From Lingula anatina (taxonomy: Eukaryota; Brachiopoda; Lingulata; Lingulida; Lingulidae): a DNA stretch of 64,000 nt. The notes beneath the pieces were generated by a model that was not told the DNA's origin, searched no databases, and worked only from the letters and a program-made list of their open reading frames with translations. This document shows, one piece after another, positions 12,445-26,940 of the stretch (its first letter is position 1; each line of letters begins with the position of its first letter). The DNA lies in assembly GCF_001039355.2 (NCBI RefSeq), contig NW_019775782.1, positions 135,961 to 199,960 of the forward strand, given 5' to 3'. The translations under genes and the position numbers were made by a program.

Positions 12445-13512
12445 TTCATTTTTGCTTGGCTCTGCCTTGCAAAAAGTGTTTGCTTGTACCGAACACAAAC
12501 AAAATCAAAGATGACCGCCAATAAATTCATATGTCATATATAAATGCAAACATTGATTTTAAAGTTACTTAATAACTAAATACTATCAAAATGTGCACTG
12601 GTCCCCGTTTCACAAAAAAACTTAAGTCGGCTTCCCTGACTTAGGGCTTGGTTACCAACGTAATTAAGTCGTTACGTCACTAAGTCCCGTTTCACAAAGA
12701 ATCTAAAAGGTCGCTTACGTCGTTTTTTTCTTAGCTGTAAGTCGACGATGTCAAGCCTTCTCGGGAGGAGACTTTAGTCGGCAAGCTCAACTAAAACTCG
12801 GTAAATGAGAGCATAAACAACAAAAATTTGGAAAGAACATACCTCCTTCAAGATATTGTGTTATAATATCCTTGAATAGCACTGACATTTATGGGATATT
12901 GAAATAAAAAATAAAATTCCACTTTATCCAGCCGATCGCGTGTTTGTTTATGTTTTTGACCGCTAGACGTCCCTCAGTAGTGTTCCACGACAAGCTAATG
13001 TTTAACTGTTGCTTTGAAGTTGTATTGAAGTTAAACTAATCAATAAAGTTCAAAAACAAACTTTGTTTGTGTTTTGGCTGACTTTTATCGTTGATAAACG
13101 ATCGTTCTCGGCCGAAAGAGGCCATGAAACGTCATGTCTTGTGAAACTTTTGCAATTTTACACCTCCTTTTCTTGAAGAGTTTCTCGTGCGCGTCGACTA
13201 CGGTAAGCACGCCAAGCTAAGACGTTAGATTCTTTGTGAAACACTCCAAGTCGACTTCAGCTAAGTCGACCTAGCTAGGCCACCCAGCTCGAGTAAGACG
13301 TCTACGGATTTAAGATTCTTTGTGAAACGGGGGCCAGGTCACAAGGTCACATGTTTCATTTCTGCTTGGCTCTGCCATGCAAAAAGTGTTTGCTTGTACC
13401 GAAAACAAACAAAATCAAAGATGACCGCCAATAAATTCATATGTCATATATAAATACAAGCATTGATTTTAAAGTTACTTAATAACTAAATACTATCAAA
13501 ATGTGCACTGGT
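12445..13512. repeat. ~160-bp direct repeat flanking an inserted element
   Basis: 12445-12602 and 13353-13510 are near-identical, both running from ttcatttctgcttgg to aaatgtgcactggt. Between them lies the inverted-repeat element at 12600-13335. Copy B has neither the repeat nor the element: cttggttctg is followed directly by tacttag at about 22810. The pair either arose by tandem duplication before the insertion or was deleted in B. Confidence 0.65.
12600..13335. mobile_element. 736-bp terminal-inverted-repeat element, non-autonomous
   Basis: Ends are ggtccccgtttcacaaa and its near reverse complement tttgtgaaacgggggcc. The terminal word is repeated just inside each end (about 12687 cccgtttcacaaagaatct; about 13227 agattctttgtgaaac), giving a nested double inverted repeat. 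The interior is rich in CG and in variants of aagtcgac. No transposase frame. The superfamily is uncertain because the target duplication is unclear. Confidence 0.6.
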
Positions 13513-14503
13513 CACAAGTACTTAGGCGTTTTGTGATTCTTCACGCGTTTATAATTTTTGAAAATGTTGACCGAATCCAAGATGGCAGTTATTTTCCTTA
13601 CTTTTCGAAAAACAAATACAAAAAATTGACTTTTTAACTAATCTTAAATTAGGCATATTTTACATGTTTTGATGACATTGAATCAGTTGAAGTCTATACT
13701 TTTCATTTATACCAGTTAATTTGTCCTTGACTTGTATATTTGAACACAGATGGCTCTAATCAAAGATGGCCACAGCATAAAATGGACTTTTTGTTTTGAT
13801 ATGTCAACAAGCCTTTCTTAAAGTAAAACATCTCAGACTACTTAATGAAAGATTTATTGCACAAGGTAAGTAATGACATATATGACTGAATAATTCAAAT
13901 CTTTTTGAGACTTTGTTCAAAGTTGAAAAATCCAAAATGGCCGCCAATTTCTGGATTCAAAACATACATTATTTTGATTTGCATGTTGAAAAACATCTAT
14001 ATTCAAAAAGTTAGGAACCTTAGTTATTAAGTTTGAAACCTCTGCAAAATTTAATCCAGCAAGTTGCGTCTGGCTCGGTTGTTCACTTGTTCTAGGGATC
14101 TTGTCAGTTATACAACTGTAGGAGGGTGGTTGAAAATTTCCACTAGTAAGGTCAATCACACAAGCTTATTGTCAGATTCGATACCAGTGTAACAATAATC
14201 CAAGTCCCCAAGAAACCGAGGTCCTACGGATCTCGGTTCCTGGAAATGGTTATCCGTAGGACTACCATTACTTGGGAATAGTAGTCCTACTAGGACTTAG
14301 GTTCCTGGCTCATAATTATAGTAGGAATGACTTGTATTACTGGTGGACTTTTATTCCTCTTACACCTATGACAGTAATGTACTTTTGGCCATTTGAAAGT
14401 CCTATTTTTATGCAAATGATTATTCAAATTATAAATGTATATGGACAACCTTCTTGTGAGTTATAATGTATATAAGACAAAAAAATGGAATGTTTGCAAC
14501 TTT

Positions 14504-15457
<954 letters not shown>

Positions 15458-15711
15458 TAACAGTGTTGGTGCTGATAACTGCGCACATGATTTTGCTCCT
15501 TCATGCCTTGTAAATAAAAAGTCCAGTAAGTTTGATTCCAGCACACGTGAACGGTACGATGATGACTGGCATCAGCCAAGTTTAGGCTTGTGATATTTTA
15601 CTTCTTATCTCCGAAGCTGTGAGAAACAATTATGTCTCATCTAGGCTTTTGGAAAGCAAATTTGATTTGGCCTCATCAACAGAATTAATTCCATGAAGGC
15701 ACACAGTGCAG

Positions 15712-15715
<4 letters not shown>

Positions 15716-15755
<40 letters not shown>

Positions 15756-15756
15756 T
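15716..15756. repeat. (ATA)n microsatellite
   Basis: Thirteen or so ATA units lie inside a decayed repeat subunit, after gtggcacacagtg-like sequence. Copy B has a (CTA)n array at the equivalent place (23852-23882). Confidence 0.9.
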
Positions 15757-18700
15757 TATGCTCTGAAATTCATATAAAATATTCAGAAGACTTTGCAGGG
15801 GTAGAACGAACAGACGATGAATAAAGATGAATAAAGTCAATAAATACATAGACAGTTAAAAATGATGTAGATATCGGATATAAGATAAAACATTCAAATC
15901 ACTTTAAATCTTTTAAAAGTTAGTAAATCTTTTTAAAAATTGTCTTCGGAGTCTATGGTTTTAAAGTACATTGGGAGAATGTTCCTCTCATTTGGTCCAT
16001 ACATTTGAGGAGTTAGGTATGTTCTTAATCTAGCACTACATTGTAATAGCAATATCTTGTCAAGTGATCTTAAACTACGTTTTGAAACATCAGTCAGTTT
16101 GAAAAACCTAGACACAAAATACAAAAGACAACGCTACAGAGCGTGATGTGTTATACCCCTCACTGAAAACCCACAGTGCTGAATCATCAGTCAGTACTGG
16201 TCTGTAGATCTCTTTCTTTCTTTTTCTGATGTCAAGAGGCGTGGAAAAGAAGCATGTCTTATTTATGATTTTGAAAAGAAATATCGATATTATTAAATTG
16301 GCAAAGTCTATTCTGTGATGCCACACAATTTGACAAACACGGTAACAAAATACAAACGACAATACTCACAGCATGATACATTGGAATCTTCATTGTTGAA
16401 TGAAAACCAATATAAGTGAGTTATCAGGTGTCTGTTGATTTTAAGTTGATGCAGCGGGTAGAATGAAACACTGAGGTTGGTTATGAAAAGAAACAAGTCT
16501 TTTTTGTCGGAAAAAGATCAATAGAACATCAGAAGACATGTCACCTGCGAGCAGGTTCACAAAAATGTTTCAGATATTTTTCTAAGCTCCCAAGGCACCA
16601 AAGATTTAAAACTGTCGTTAAAAAATAATGCAAATGACGAGTTCAGCCAGGAAAAAGAAACAAATGTTTCGTCAATACAAATAAAGCAATATATTACTGA
16701 TATTACTGATGTTTCTGTGTATATTGTTCCTTTTGCAAAAAAAAACATTCAGTTAATTTGATTTCAGCACACAAAATTATGAGTGGCATCAACCAACCTA
16801 AATGAAAGATCTATGTTTCTCATAAGATATTAAAAACTGAAATTCGCAATGCATGTCCATTTAAGAATGGTAGAATAGAAATTGAAAAGTTACGAAATCA
16901 GTGATGAATGGAAATGACATTCGAGTCTGCCGAGAAAAAAGATCAACATAGAAACAGAATTTCTATTTTTCACCTTTCGTCTCCGGAGCCGTTAGATGGA
17001 ATTGTGTTTCGCCTAGGGTTTTATTTTGTCTCATCAATAGAATGAATTTCTTGCATGGTAGCACACAGTGTGAAAAACCTAAAAACAAAACNACCTAAAA
17101 ATGTAAAGTATATTTCATCCAGTTGTGATGTTTAAAAGTGTTATGTCACGTGACGACTGTAATACCACCAGGAATGTCACCTGTAGTGATAGTTCCTTGA
17201 TCATGTCCATGTGATTAAGGATGAAACGTCGGAGTCTCTGCACAACACCTGCAGATCTATGTGAGTGTTTAGTATTAGATTCATTATTTTTGCATTTTAG
17301 TACCGCTTATCTGTTGACGCGATTTATTTCAGATCCACTCATGTTCACATGGTATTATAAAATAAGGATTATAGCCAGTAAGAACCTTAAAAAATGTCGA
17401 CGACCGCTGGAATAATTATTCACGAAGAAATTTCACAACCTACAGAAAGAGTCTTTCATTATGAAATTATATTATAAATAATTAATTAACAGAACCAAAG
17501 TTAAGTATTAGCAGATGAAATTACCAAACCATGGTTTAATGATTAGCAACAATAAACACTTATAGTATATAATATAAAGTAAAAGTAAAGTCGGGTTCTT
17601 ATATACCTCACTCACTACTCCAAAGTGCGGTTTACAGCAGACAACATGCCAGGCATATTTCTTTCGCCCTGATTTAAATTGAATTTAGATGATCTCACCT
17701 CCCTGAGTATGAAAAGACCATCCCGGATTAATATTTAGATAGAAATTACACACCAGTGTTCTCTCGCGCACTATGATATATATCATCTCTGTCTTAACAA
17801 AACACTGATGCAGACGGTTTGGAAATAGTTACTAAAAAGGACGCATTCAATATCAAAACAGGTAGATTCAGGGAGGTGTCAAGCCTTCTTTGTTCCCCAA
17901 CCCTCCAATCTTTTGGAAAAAATGAAGGTGTCTACTGTCTATTCTCTAACAGGGAGCCAGTGAAACTGGTGTAATACGAGTCTCCCTGGGAGTGCGGGTT
18001 AAAAGCCAAGCTGAAATATTCACTGCAGTTTTTTATTCGTTCTTCGGTACAGCCATAGAGTAAAGAGTTACAGAGAGGTAATCATCACATGTGTAACTGT
18101 TGCCGCAGAAGTTTGCGCCAGGAAGTTTTTAATAGCACCGATGATTTTGATGTTAATGATGATTAAGTGATATTTGACACTTGCCTATCCATGTATATAG
18201 TAGACACCCAGGATTCTTACGTACTGTATATGGTAATGAGCTCCAGATCAATTGCAATACTATATACAAGGTCACAAATCAAAAGAAACAACACCGACAT
18301 AAAAAAAGTGCAGCATAGCGCATGAAAGTATGTTTACAAGACATGTTTAGGCCGCCCTACAGTATATTTCTTCTTATCTCCAAAGCTCCGGAGAAGAATT
18401 CTGTTTCGAACATGATTTGAATGAACTCAGCATATCCTATTATGTAAAATCAGTCAGTTTGAAAAATCTAGACATAAAATACAAAAGGCAACGCTATAGA
18501 GCGTGATGGTTTAAACCCCTCACTGTTTAATGAAAACCCATAGGGTTGAATCACCTGTCAGTACCGGTCTGGTGATCAGTTTTTCTTTTCCTCATGTCAA
18601 GAGATGTGGAAAATAAGTCTGTCTTGCTTATGCTTTTGAAAGATATTGAACGATATTATTAAATTGGCAAAATCTTTTCTGTGATGCCACACAATTTGAC

Positions 18701-19649
18701 AAACACGGTAACAAAATACTCAGAGCATGATATATTAGATTCCTCACTTAAGATCAAAAAATGGAATTATCAGGTGTCTGTTGATTTAAAGCTGATGCAG
18801 CGGAAGGAGTGAAACACTGAGGTCAGTTATGAAAAGAAACAACAGTTTGTCTATCAGAAAAAGATCAACATAGCATCAGAAGACATGTCACCTGTGAGTA
18901 GGTTCACAATACTTGCTATGGCGTTTCAGTTATTTTCCTAAGCTCTCGAGACACCTCAGATTTAAAACTGTCGTAGCAAAAAATTGCAAAATGACTAGTT
19001 CAGCTAGCGCTATGAAAAAAACGTTTCGTCAATACAGTCAAAACAATATAGTACTGACGTTTCTGTGCAGGTTTAGGAGATTGTTCTTGTTCTTTTTCTA
19101 TACGTCTCATAAGCTGCCCTTCTTGGCTGCTTACCCGCCTTTATATACAACCATTTATTCCTTTATATGTAAAAAAGACCTGAACTGCCAGGGGTAAATG
19201 CCTGGATAATTGGTAATGTGAGAACCAGTGTCAGGACACTGTCACGTGTGGCAGATCCTACAGGACGGCCTATGACGAATGGTGGGGGGGATTTATATTA
19301 TTCAACCTCATTTTTAGAGGGAGTAAATTTTATTTATTTGTAAATAATTTAATCTATACACATACAGGTAGATGCATGGCTAAAAATTTATTTTCAGGCA
19401 TTTTGGTCTATTTTTTTTCAAGCCACTTATAATGAAAGTATTGAGGAGACTAAAGTTTGAAATTTGCGTGCAATTGATGATGTATACTACGGCTTTTATT
19501 TTTTATTACAGTTTCAAAGAAAAGAGATACTTATCCAGCTTGCTGAACGAGCGCCCAGGAGGGAACATGGTGAGATCATAGTTTTTGTTACATGTACATT
19601 GCAATATTAGTGATATTACAGTATCAGTGACATTATAATATTTCTGACA

Positions 19650-20215
19650 TCACAACTTTCTTCTTCTTCAAGTGCCATCACCGACGCGGTGTTTGACGAA
19701 CGTTGATATTTTGCCAAAGGTTTCTGTTTCTCGCCATTGACCAAAGGTGTCTCTTTGGTAATTTGGCACTGTCAAGATCTTTCGTTGTCTACTTCGAGCA
19801 CTTTTGTCAGGTATTCTACCACTTAGGCTAGGATTCTCCAATCCCTCTTTTCTGATGGACTGGCCCAAGAACTTCAGTTGTCTATCTCTGACAGTATTGA
19901 GGTGTTGTCTTTTTTAGTCAGTCTGTTTAAGGATCTTTTCATTGGCAACTAGATCAATGTAGGAGATTCGGAGCATTCGCCTGTAGAACCTCATTTCGAC
20001 TGCTTCAATATTACGTTTCTGCTGTCGAAGTCCAAGACTCTCAACATTACAGAAGAGTAGACCAGACATATGTTTATCTTAATGGACAGCCCACGATCAA
20101 GATTGGGCTGAGACAGATGAATGCACTTTTCGCTTGACCAATTCTTCTGTGGACTTCTGCCTTGCAACAGGCGTTGGATGTCACAAGCGCGCAACATTAG
20201 TGACATCAATATACA
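19650..20215 (-). pseudogene. LINE ORF2 reverse-transcriptase C-terminal relic
   Basis: The minus strand reads the conserved tail of non-LTR reverse transcriptases: IEAVEMRFYRRMLRISYIDL, then a stop, then RQLKFLGQSIRKEGLENPSL and GRIPDKSARSRQRK. The family pattern is EAFEMRCYRRLLRI...RQLKFLGHIxRxEGLExL...RGRQR. At least one internal stop and the missing catalytic domain show it is dead and 5'-truncated, as is usual for LINE copies. It lies in copy B only. The clade cannot be fixed from this tail alone. Confidence 0.75.
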
Positions 20216-23200
20216 TGTATTATATATATGACATTATTGAGTCACATGTGAAGGATATGTAGGATGTTTTTTATGAAACCATCACTGATCAGTGAAATAC
20301 TATACCATCTATACGAATGCATTGATAGTTTGGTTGGGATATAATTGTATTGGGTTTGGACTTGGGAAGTTTTACGTGAATATTTAAGGTAGCATTTTAT
20401 AGTTAAGATTATCATAAATGTTAGAACGAGTAACTCTTTTATTTGCTAATGCTGCATTTCACTTTATCCTGCTGATAAATGGTGTTTTTTATGATTGTGA
20501 TGTTACTTTGGTATCGGAAGAGTATTGTAGTATCAAATGGATGATGTGTCTATTTTTATTTATTCACCTACCTGTATAACTTTTTTGGTGGAGTTGAGAT
20601 GTTCTATACATGTCTTATTTCATTTTATCATATTCCAATTGTCTGCATACCTTTTTTAGAATTTATACTTGATGTAATGTCGCAGTTGTAAAATGTTTGA
20701 AAGAAACAAGGAGATGTGTTTGGCATTAGATTAGGACTGTTATTTACTTATATATAGTATGCATAATGGAGGATACAATGGCGCTTTTTGTTGGTTTGTA
20801 GGCATGGATTTTCATAAGAAAATAAGAAAATTAAATTGTGAATTTTACAGTGGTCGNGTGTGGAATATATGTATTTACTTATCATTCAGCAATATGATGA
20901 TGATGAATACACATTTGTGTTTAGATTTTTCTTAAAGGGGAATTGAGCCAAATTTGAGTATTTGTGAATATTTTATTTATAGCAGTGCTGATGATAATGA
21001 TGCAAACAAAATGTCTCTCTTTCATTTCTTAAATTTAAAAAAATCAATTAATTTGATATAGTCATATAAAATTATAGTAATACCTGTATATTATTGACAG
21101 TCACATGAAATGTTCAGTAGACTGAATGAACAGAATATGAGTAAAGATGAATGAAGTCAATAAATAAATAGACAGTTAAAAACATAGTAAAATACATAGT
21201 ACAAGATAAAAAACTAGTCAAATCTGTTATAAAAGTTTTTGAAAATAAAAGTTTCTTATTCGTTTTCAAAATTGTCCTCAACTCTACACTCTTAGCGTCC
21301 ATTGGGAGAATTTTCCTCTCATTTGGTCCATTAACTTGAAGAGCTAGATCGCCGTATGTTTTCAACCTAGTATATGGCAGTAACAAAAACTGCACAAATG
21401 ATCTTAAGCAACGTTTCGGAACATAATGATGAAGTAATTGTAGTGGGTAAGGGAAGGTAGTGATTGAAAAAAACTGCATGCATAAAATTTAAGAATCTGA
21501 ATAAAATGCGTTCTGTAGCTCTATTGCTACGTCATCTTCTCTAGCACAATCAGTATGCCAGGTAATCAGTGTTGCAAAAGATACGTGTGAAATGTCTATA
21601 TTTACTGATCATCCAGCAATATGATGAATACGCATTTGTGTGAACATTTAAAAGAAATTAATTATGAATTGAGACAAATTTGGTTAATGATGAACATTTG
21701 TCATATTATCACAGTGCTGAAGATAATAATTGCACACAGAATATTGCTCTCTTATTTCTTAGAAAGAATTAAGTAGGTTTGATTTCAGGACACTTTCTAG
21801 TATGAGTGGCATCAGCCCACCTGAATAAAAGACCTACGTTTTGCATAAGATATTAAAAAGCAGAATTTCTTAGGGCATATCAATCTAAGAGTGGCAAAAG
21901 AGAAATCGCAAATTTAGAAACGATTTCATTGATGAATGGAAATGACAGTCTAGTCCCCAGTCAGAAATCGTGTCATATCTGGATTCGTTTACGAGACCCG
22001 TGGTGGCATTTCTATTTTTCACCTTTCGTTTCCAGGTCTGTTAGATAGAATTGTGTCTCGCCAAGGCTTTTGAAAAGGACATTTGATATCGTCTCATTAA
22101 ATTAATTTAATGCATGGTGGCACACAGTGTGAAAAACATGCCAACAAAAAAAGCAAATTACAGGACGTGAGGTATTAATAATTAAACAACCATCAGCCTG
22201 GATTCCCAGGGATGGACTGTTTACAAGACATGATAAACCCTTATTATATTTTTCTTCTCCCCAAAAATGCGGAAAATAATTCTGGAACGCTCATGCTTTG
22301 TCCAAAAGAAACCGTAGATTTCAAACTGGCGTAGCTAACAAACAAATCACAAAATGAAAGATGAAACCGCCAATACAAAAAGAGATTGGTAAGGCGTTTC
22401 TATTGATGTTTTATGCTCCAGACAGCGTAAAATATGTTTTATTTGCTTCCCGGGGTCCTGTTGATTAAAAACTGTCGTAGCGAACAGATTGCAAAATAAC
22501 ACGTTCAGCAATGAAAAGAAACTTACGTTTTGTCAACTCTTAGGTATGGCACATCTGGGCATGTTTACGAAATTGTTAAAATTTCCTTAGCTCACCCTTT
22601 GGTGAATGAATGGTGTCAAACATATTTTTCTTCATCGCCAATACCTCCTAATGGAATTTTTATTAGTTTTTCAAGATGGTCGATATTCTTTATTAGTCCA
22701 TGAGTCAAAGGCTAAAAATTCCAATTAAGCTACACCCCTCGTCAGGCAAAGGATTTTTGATTGATTTTTTTTTGTTAAGAACCCGAATGTTTCATTTCTG
22801 CTTGGTTCTGTACTTAGACCTTCTGTGATTCTTCAGGCATTAATAATTTTTGAAGATGGCAACCGAATCTAAGATGGCGGTTATTTTCCTTACTTTTCAA
22901 AAAACAAATACAAAAAAATATTTTTATTAATCTAAAATGTAGACATATTTTACATGTTTTGATGAAATTGAATCAGTTGAAGTCTATATTTTTCATTTAT
23001 ACCATTTCATTTATCCTTGAATTATATATTTGAACACGATGGTCACCACATAAAATGGCCTTTTTGTTTTGATATGTCATCAAGCCTTTCTTCCAGTAAA
23101 ACATCTCAGTCTACTTAATGAAAGATTTATTGCACAGTGTAAGTAATGACATGTATGACTGAATAATTTAGGAACCTTAGTTAGGAAGTTTGAAACCTAT

Positions 23201-23851
23201 GCAAAATTTAATCCAGCAAGTTGCGTCTGGCTCGGTTGTTCACTTGTTCTAGGGATTTTGTCAGTTATACAACTGTAGGAGGGTGGTTGAAAATTTCGAC
23301 TAGTAAGTTCAATCCCGCAAGCGTTTTTTCATATTCGATACCGGTGTAACAATAATCTAAGTCCCCCAGAAACCAAGGTCCTACGGGAATAGTAGTTCTA
23401 CTGGGACATAGGTTCCTGGCTCATATTTATATTACAGGTGGACTTTTATTCCTGCTACACCGATGACAGTTATGTAAGTTCGGTATTTTGAAAGTCCTAC
23501 CCTTATGCAAATGATAAAATTATAAATGTATATGGAAATCCCTCTGGTGAGTCATATATAAGACAAAAATAGAAGGTTTGTAACTTGTAACAGTGTTGGT
23601 GCTGATAACTGCTGACATGATTTTGCTCCTTCATGTCCATGTCTTGTAAATAAAAAGTTCAGTGAGTTTAATTCCAGCACACTTGCACGGTACGATGATG
23701 ACATCAGCCATGTTTAGGCTTGTGATATTTTATTCTTATCTCAGAAGCTGTGATAAATAATTATGTCTCACCTAGGCTTTTAGAAAGCAAATTTGATTTG
23801 GTCTCTTTCAACAGAATTAATTCCATGGTGGCACACAGTGAATATACTAGG

Positions 23852-23882
23852 CCTACTACTACTACTACTACTACTACTACTA
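23852..23882. repeat. (CTA)n microsatellite
   Basis: Ten or so CTA units at the position where copy A has (ATA)n. Confidence 0.9.
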
Positions 23883-26012
23883 AATTATAGTCTGAAAGTC
23901 ATATAAAATATTCATTAGTCTTTGCAGGGTAGAATAAACAGAAAATGAATAAAAATGAATAAAGTCAATAAATAAACAAACAGTTAAAATTGATGTAGAT
24001 ACCGGGTATAAGATTAAAAAAACTGTCAAATCTCTTACAAATCTAATGAAAATAAAAGTTTGTAATTCTTTAAAAAAATTGTTTTGGGAGTCTATGGTCT
24101 TAAAGTAAATTGGGGGAATGTTCATCTAATTTGGTACATACACTTGAGGAGCTAGGTCGCCGAATGATCTTAATCTGTCATTACATTGTAACAGGAATAT
24201 CTGGTCAAGTGATCTTATACTCCGTTTTGAAACATACTGATGAAGTTATTAAAGTATGTCAGGGATTGCTTATTTATGAACATTGCATCAATAAAATTAA
24301 AAAAAAATTTAAATAAAATGTGTGCTCTAACAGGGAGCCTGTGCAACTGGTGTAATATGAGTCTCCCTGGGTTTAACAACCGCGCTGAAATATTTTGAAT
24401 TCGCTGCCGATTATTGTTCTTCAGAAACAGCCATAAGACAAAGAGTTGCAGTAGTCTTAACTAGAGGTAATCACCACATATATAACTGTTGCCGCAGAGG
24501 ATAATTGAGCCGACTAGTTTCTTAAAGCGTCGACGTTTTTTATGTTTATAATGACTGAATGATATTTGATACTTGTCTATCCCATGCAGATAGTAGACAC
24601 CCAGGTATATCACGTGTGGTAATGGGATCACGACCAATTGAAAAAAAAATATATATATATATATATAAGGTCACAAATGAAAAAAAAAAGAAAAAAGAAA
24701 AAAAAGAAACCGTCATCAAGAAGATATGTCAAATCTTGGCATGTTTACAAGACATGTTTAGACCGTCCTTTGACAAATTTTCTTATCTCCAAAGATGCAG
24801 AAGAGAATTCTTTTTCGTTTATGATTTGAAAAGGAAATGTGATGCTATCAAGTAAGTATATCCTATTCTGTAAAAGCAGTCAGTTCGAAAAACCTAGACA
24901 TAAAATACAAAAGTTTACACTGTTTAATGAAAACCCACAGGGTTGAATCCCCAGTCAGTACCGGTCTGTTGATCTATTTCTTTCTTTTTCTTGTGTCAAG
25001 AGATGTGGAAAAGAATTCCGTCTTGCTTATGATTTTGAAAAGAAATTTCGATATTATTAAATTGGCAAAATCTATTCTGTGATGTCACACAATTTGACAA
25101 ACACGGTGACAAAATACAAACGACAATACTCAGAGCATGATATATTGGAGTCTTTATTGTTAATTAAAAGCCAGTATCAGGTGTCTGTTGATTTAAAGCT
25201 GATGCAGCTGAAGAAGTGAAACACTGAGGTCAGCAATGAAAAGAAACAAGCCTCTCTGTCGAAAAAAAGATCAATAGAGCATCAGAAGACATGTCACCTG
25301 CGAGCAGGTTCACAGTTTTTTTAAATATTTTTCTAAGCTCCTAAGGCTCTATAGATTTAAAAGTGTCGTTACAAAAAAATTACAAAATGACGAGTTCAGC
25401 CAGGGAAAGAAACAAATATTTCGTCAATGCAAATAAAGCTATGAAGTACTGGCGTTTCTGGACATGTTTACGAAATTGTTAGGGCGTTTCTATTCAGTAT
25501 TCTTAACTCCAGTGCTAGGGGAAGGAAGAGTGTCACGTACCCTTCTATTCTTTTCAACACCATAGCTTATGCTGTAAGTTAGGAGGCCATTTTAAGCAAT
25601 ATCTGCTAAATTATAAAGCTGTCACATGCACGTCTTCAATACAACATTGGTCAAAAAGGTTGTCCCACCTTCACTATCATGTGCTTTTATTTATAAATGA
25701 TCACATCACAGGAAAAGATTGTTTTAAATAGCGATTTTCATGCCAGATACCATAACTAACATGATTAGTGATACAGAAAATACAAACTAGCGGTGAAGAT
25801 ATAAAAATGTAATACCATTAATTGACATTTATTACATGCACCCCCTAAAATCCGACGTTTCACTGTGATTTTCACAGAGGCAAAGAATTGTCCATAAAAT
25901 TGAAATGACACCACCAACTGTCACCAAATTTTCACTCATTTAGCATTAGGGTGTGCTCGTTAAAGTCTCTTTGTGTAATAGCGTTTGTGTTTACTGCATA
26001 TTGTAATTACCT

Positions 26013-26580
26013 CCTGTAGGTGACGTGGCCTGCCTTCAACAAGGGTAACAATTCTGTTTTATGGAATATTGTCCCATTTTCCGAAAGAGCTTGGGGGGAG
26101 TTAGTCCTGATTATTAGGAGTTACGTTGTCCTTTGCATTGCACACTTCAATCCATGCCACAGATGTTTAGTATGGTTAATAATAGGGCTCAAAGATGGTT
26201 GCTCCATCCTCTCAACATTGGGCTTTTTGCAACAAATCACTCAGCAGACGAAAGTTGTGGGCAAGTGCATTTCCATGATGACGCCTGCAGTATCCCTGAA
26301 GTCACCTCTTGCAAACAGAGTGAGATATTTGTTGAGAATGTTTCAGTGAATTGCCCAAGTATCCTTCTTTTCCGGAAAGAACAATGCACTAAAACCATGG
26401 GCTTGGAATTCTCTCCAAACGTGGACTGACCTGCCACCTCAGGTGATATTATCCTGCACAAACCTACCAAAAAGCATTCTGCAACATGTCTACGGGTCCT
26501 AATTTGACCACCAAAGGCGTACAAGAAATACCCTGATTCTTCAGCAAAACCAGCCTGCTCCTAGTGATGGTTGATTAAGT
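26013..26580 (-). pseudogene. Tc1-type transposase remnant, leftward copy
   Basis: The minus strand reads broken transposase pieces: SRLVLLKNQG resembles the ESRFCLKNQDG region of Tc1 transposases, and LLQKPN/LLQKAQ-type sequence followed by LWHGLKCAMQR resembles the motif around the last catalytic Asp (SPDLNPIExLWxELK). Several stops and frameshifts interrupt it. It is the longer of the two inverted transposase relics. Confidence 0.6.
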
Positions 26581-26649
26581 TCTGGTAGTTCTGGGATCAC
26601 TGAACCCAGCATTCTCAACTGATACCCCATTCCATCTGCAAGAGAGGAC

Positions 26650-26940
26650 TTCAGAGGTGATTCAGGCTTCATCATGACAGCACACTTGCAAACAGTTATA
26701 ATGTGGTGAATGGTTTGTTGCAGAAACCCAATGTTCTGAGGCTAGAGAAACCATCTTTAAATCCAGATAATAAACCTACTGAGCCCCCGTGGCATGAACT
26801 GAAGTGTGCAATCCAGAAGAGAACCAAATTCCAAATAGTCCGGACCAATTCCGCTAAGCTTTCTGGGAAACAAGGGGTAATATTCCACAAAACAGAATTG
26901 TTACCCTTGTTGAAGGCGTTGGCGCTGTCTACATGAGATG
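26650..26940 (+). pseudogene. Tc1-type transposase C-terminal remnant, rightward copy
   Basis: Frame 26703-26936 encodes LLQKPNVLRLEKPSLNPDNK followed by PTEPPWHELKCAIQKR. This matches the Tc1 C-terminal pattern (WPSxSPDLNPIExLWxELK) and ends near TELLPLLKAL. It lacks the upstream DDE-domain segments, which occur only in the opposite orientation to its left. Confidence 0.65.

Larger units (their letters stand above)
17093..25641. repeat. duplicated repeat block, copy B
   Basis: Second copy of the 8.3-16.7 kb block. Single N characters at 17092 and 20857 mark contig joins, and the sequence after each N picks up a position in copy A (8304 and 10549). B lacks the 12.4-13.5 kb insert and differs from A between about 18540 and 20856, where a LINE relic lies. 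The right end (about 24870-25640) matches A at 9690-10500 and is interrupted by the Tc1-like element. No host gene is supported. Confidence 0.75.

Noticed and set aside
18913-19197. 94-residue plus-strand frame
   Set aside because: It lies on the decayed repeat, and other copies of the same segment do not keep the frame.
15700-23890. Runs of short direct repeats considered as a possible CRISPR array
   Set aside because: They are trinucleotide microsatellites and decayed subunits without regular spacers, in a eukaryotic context.
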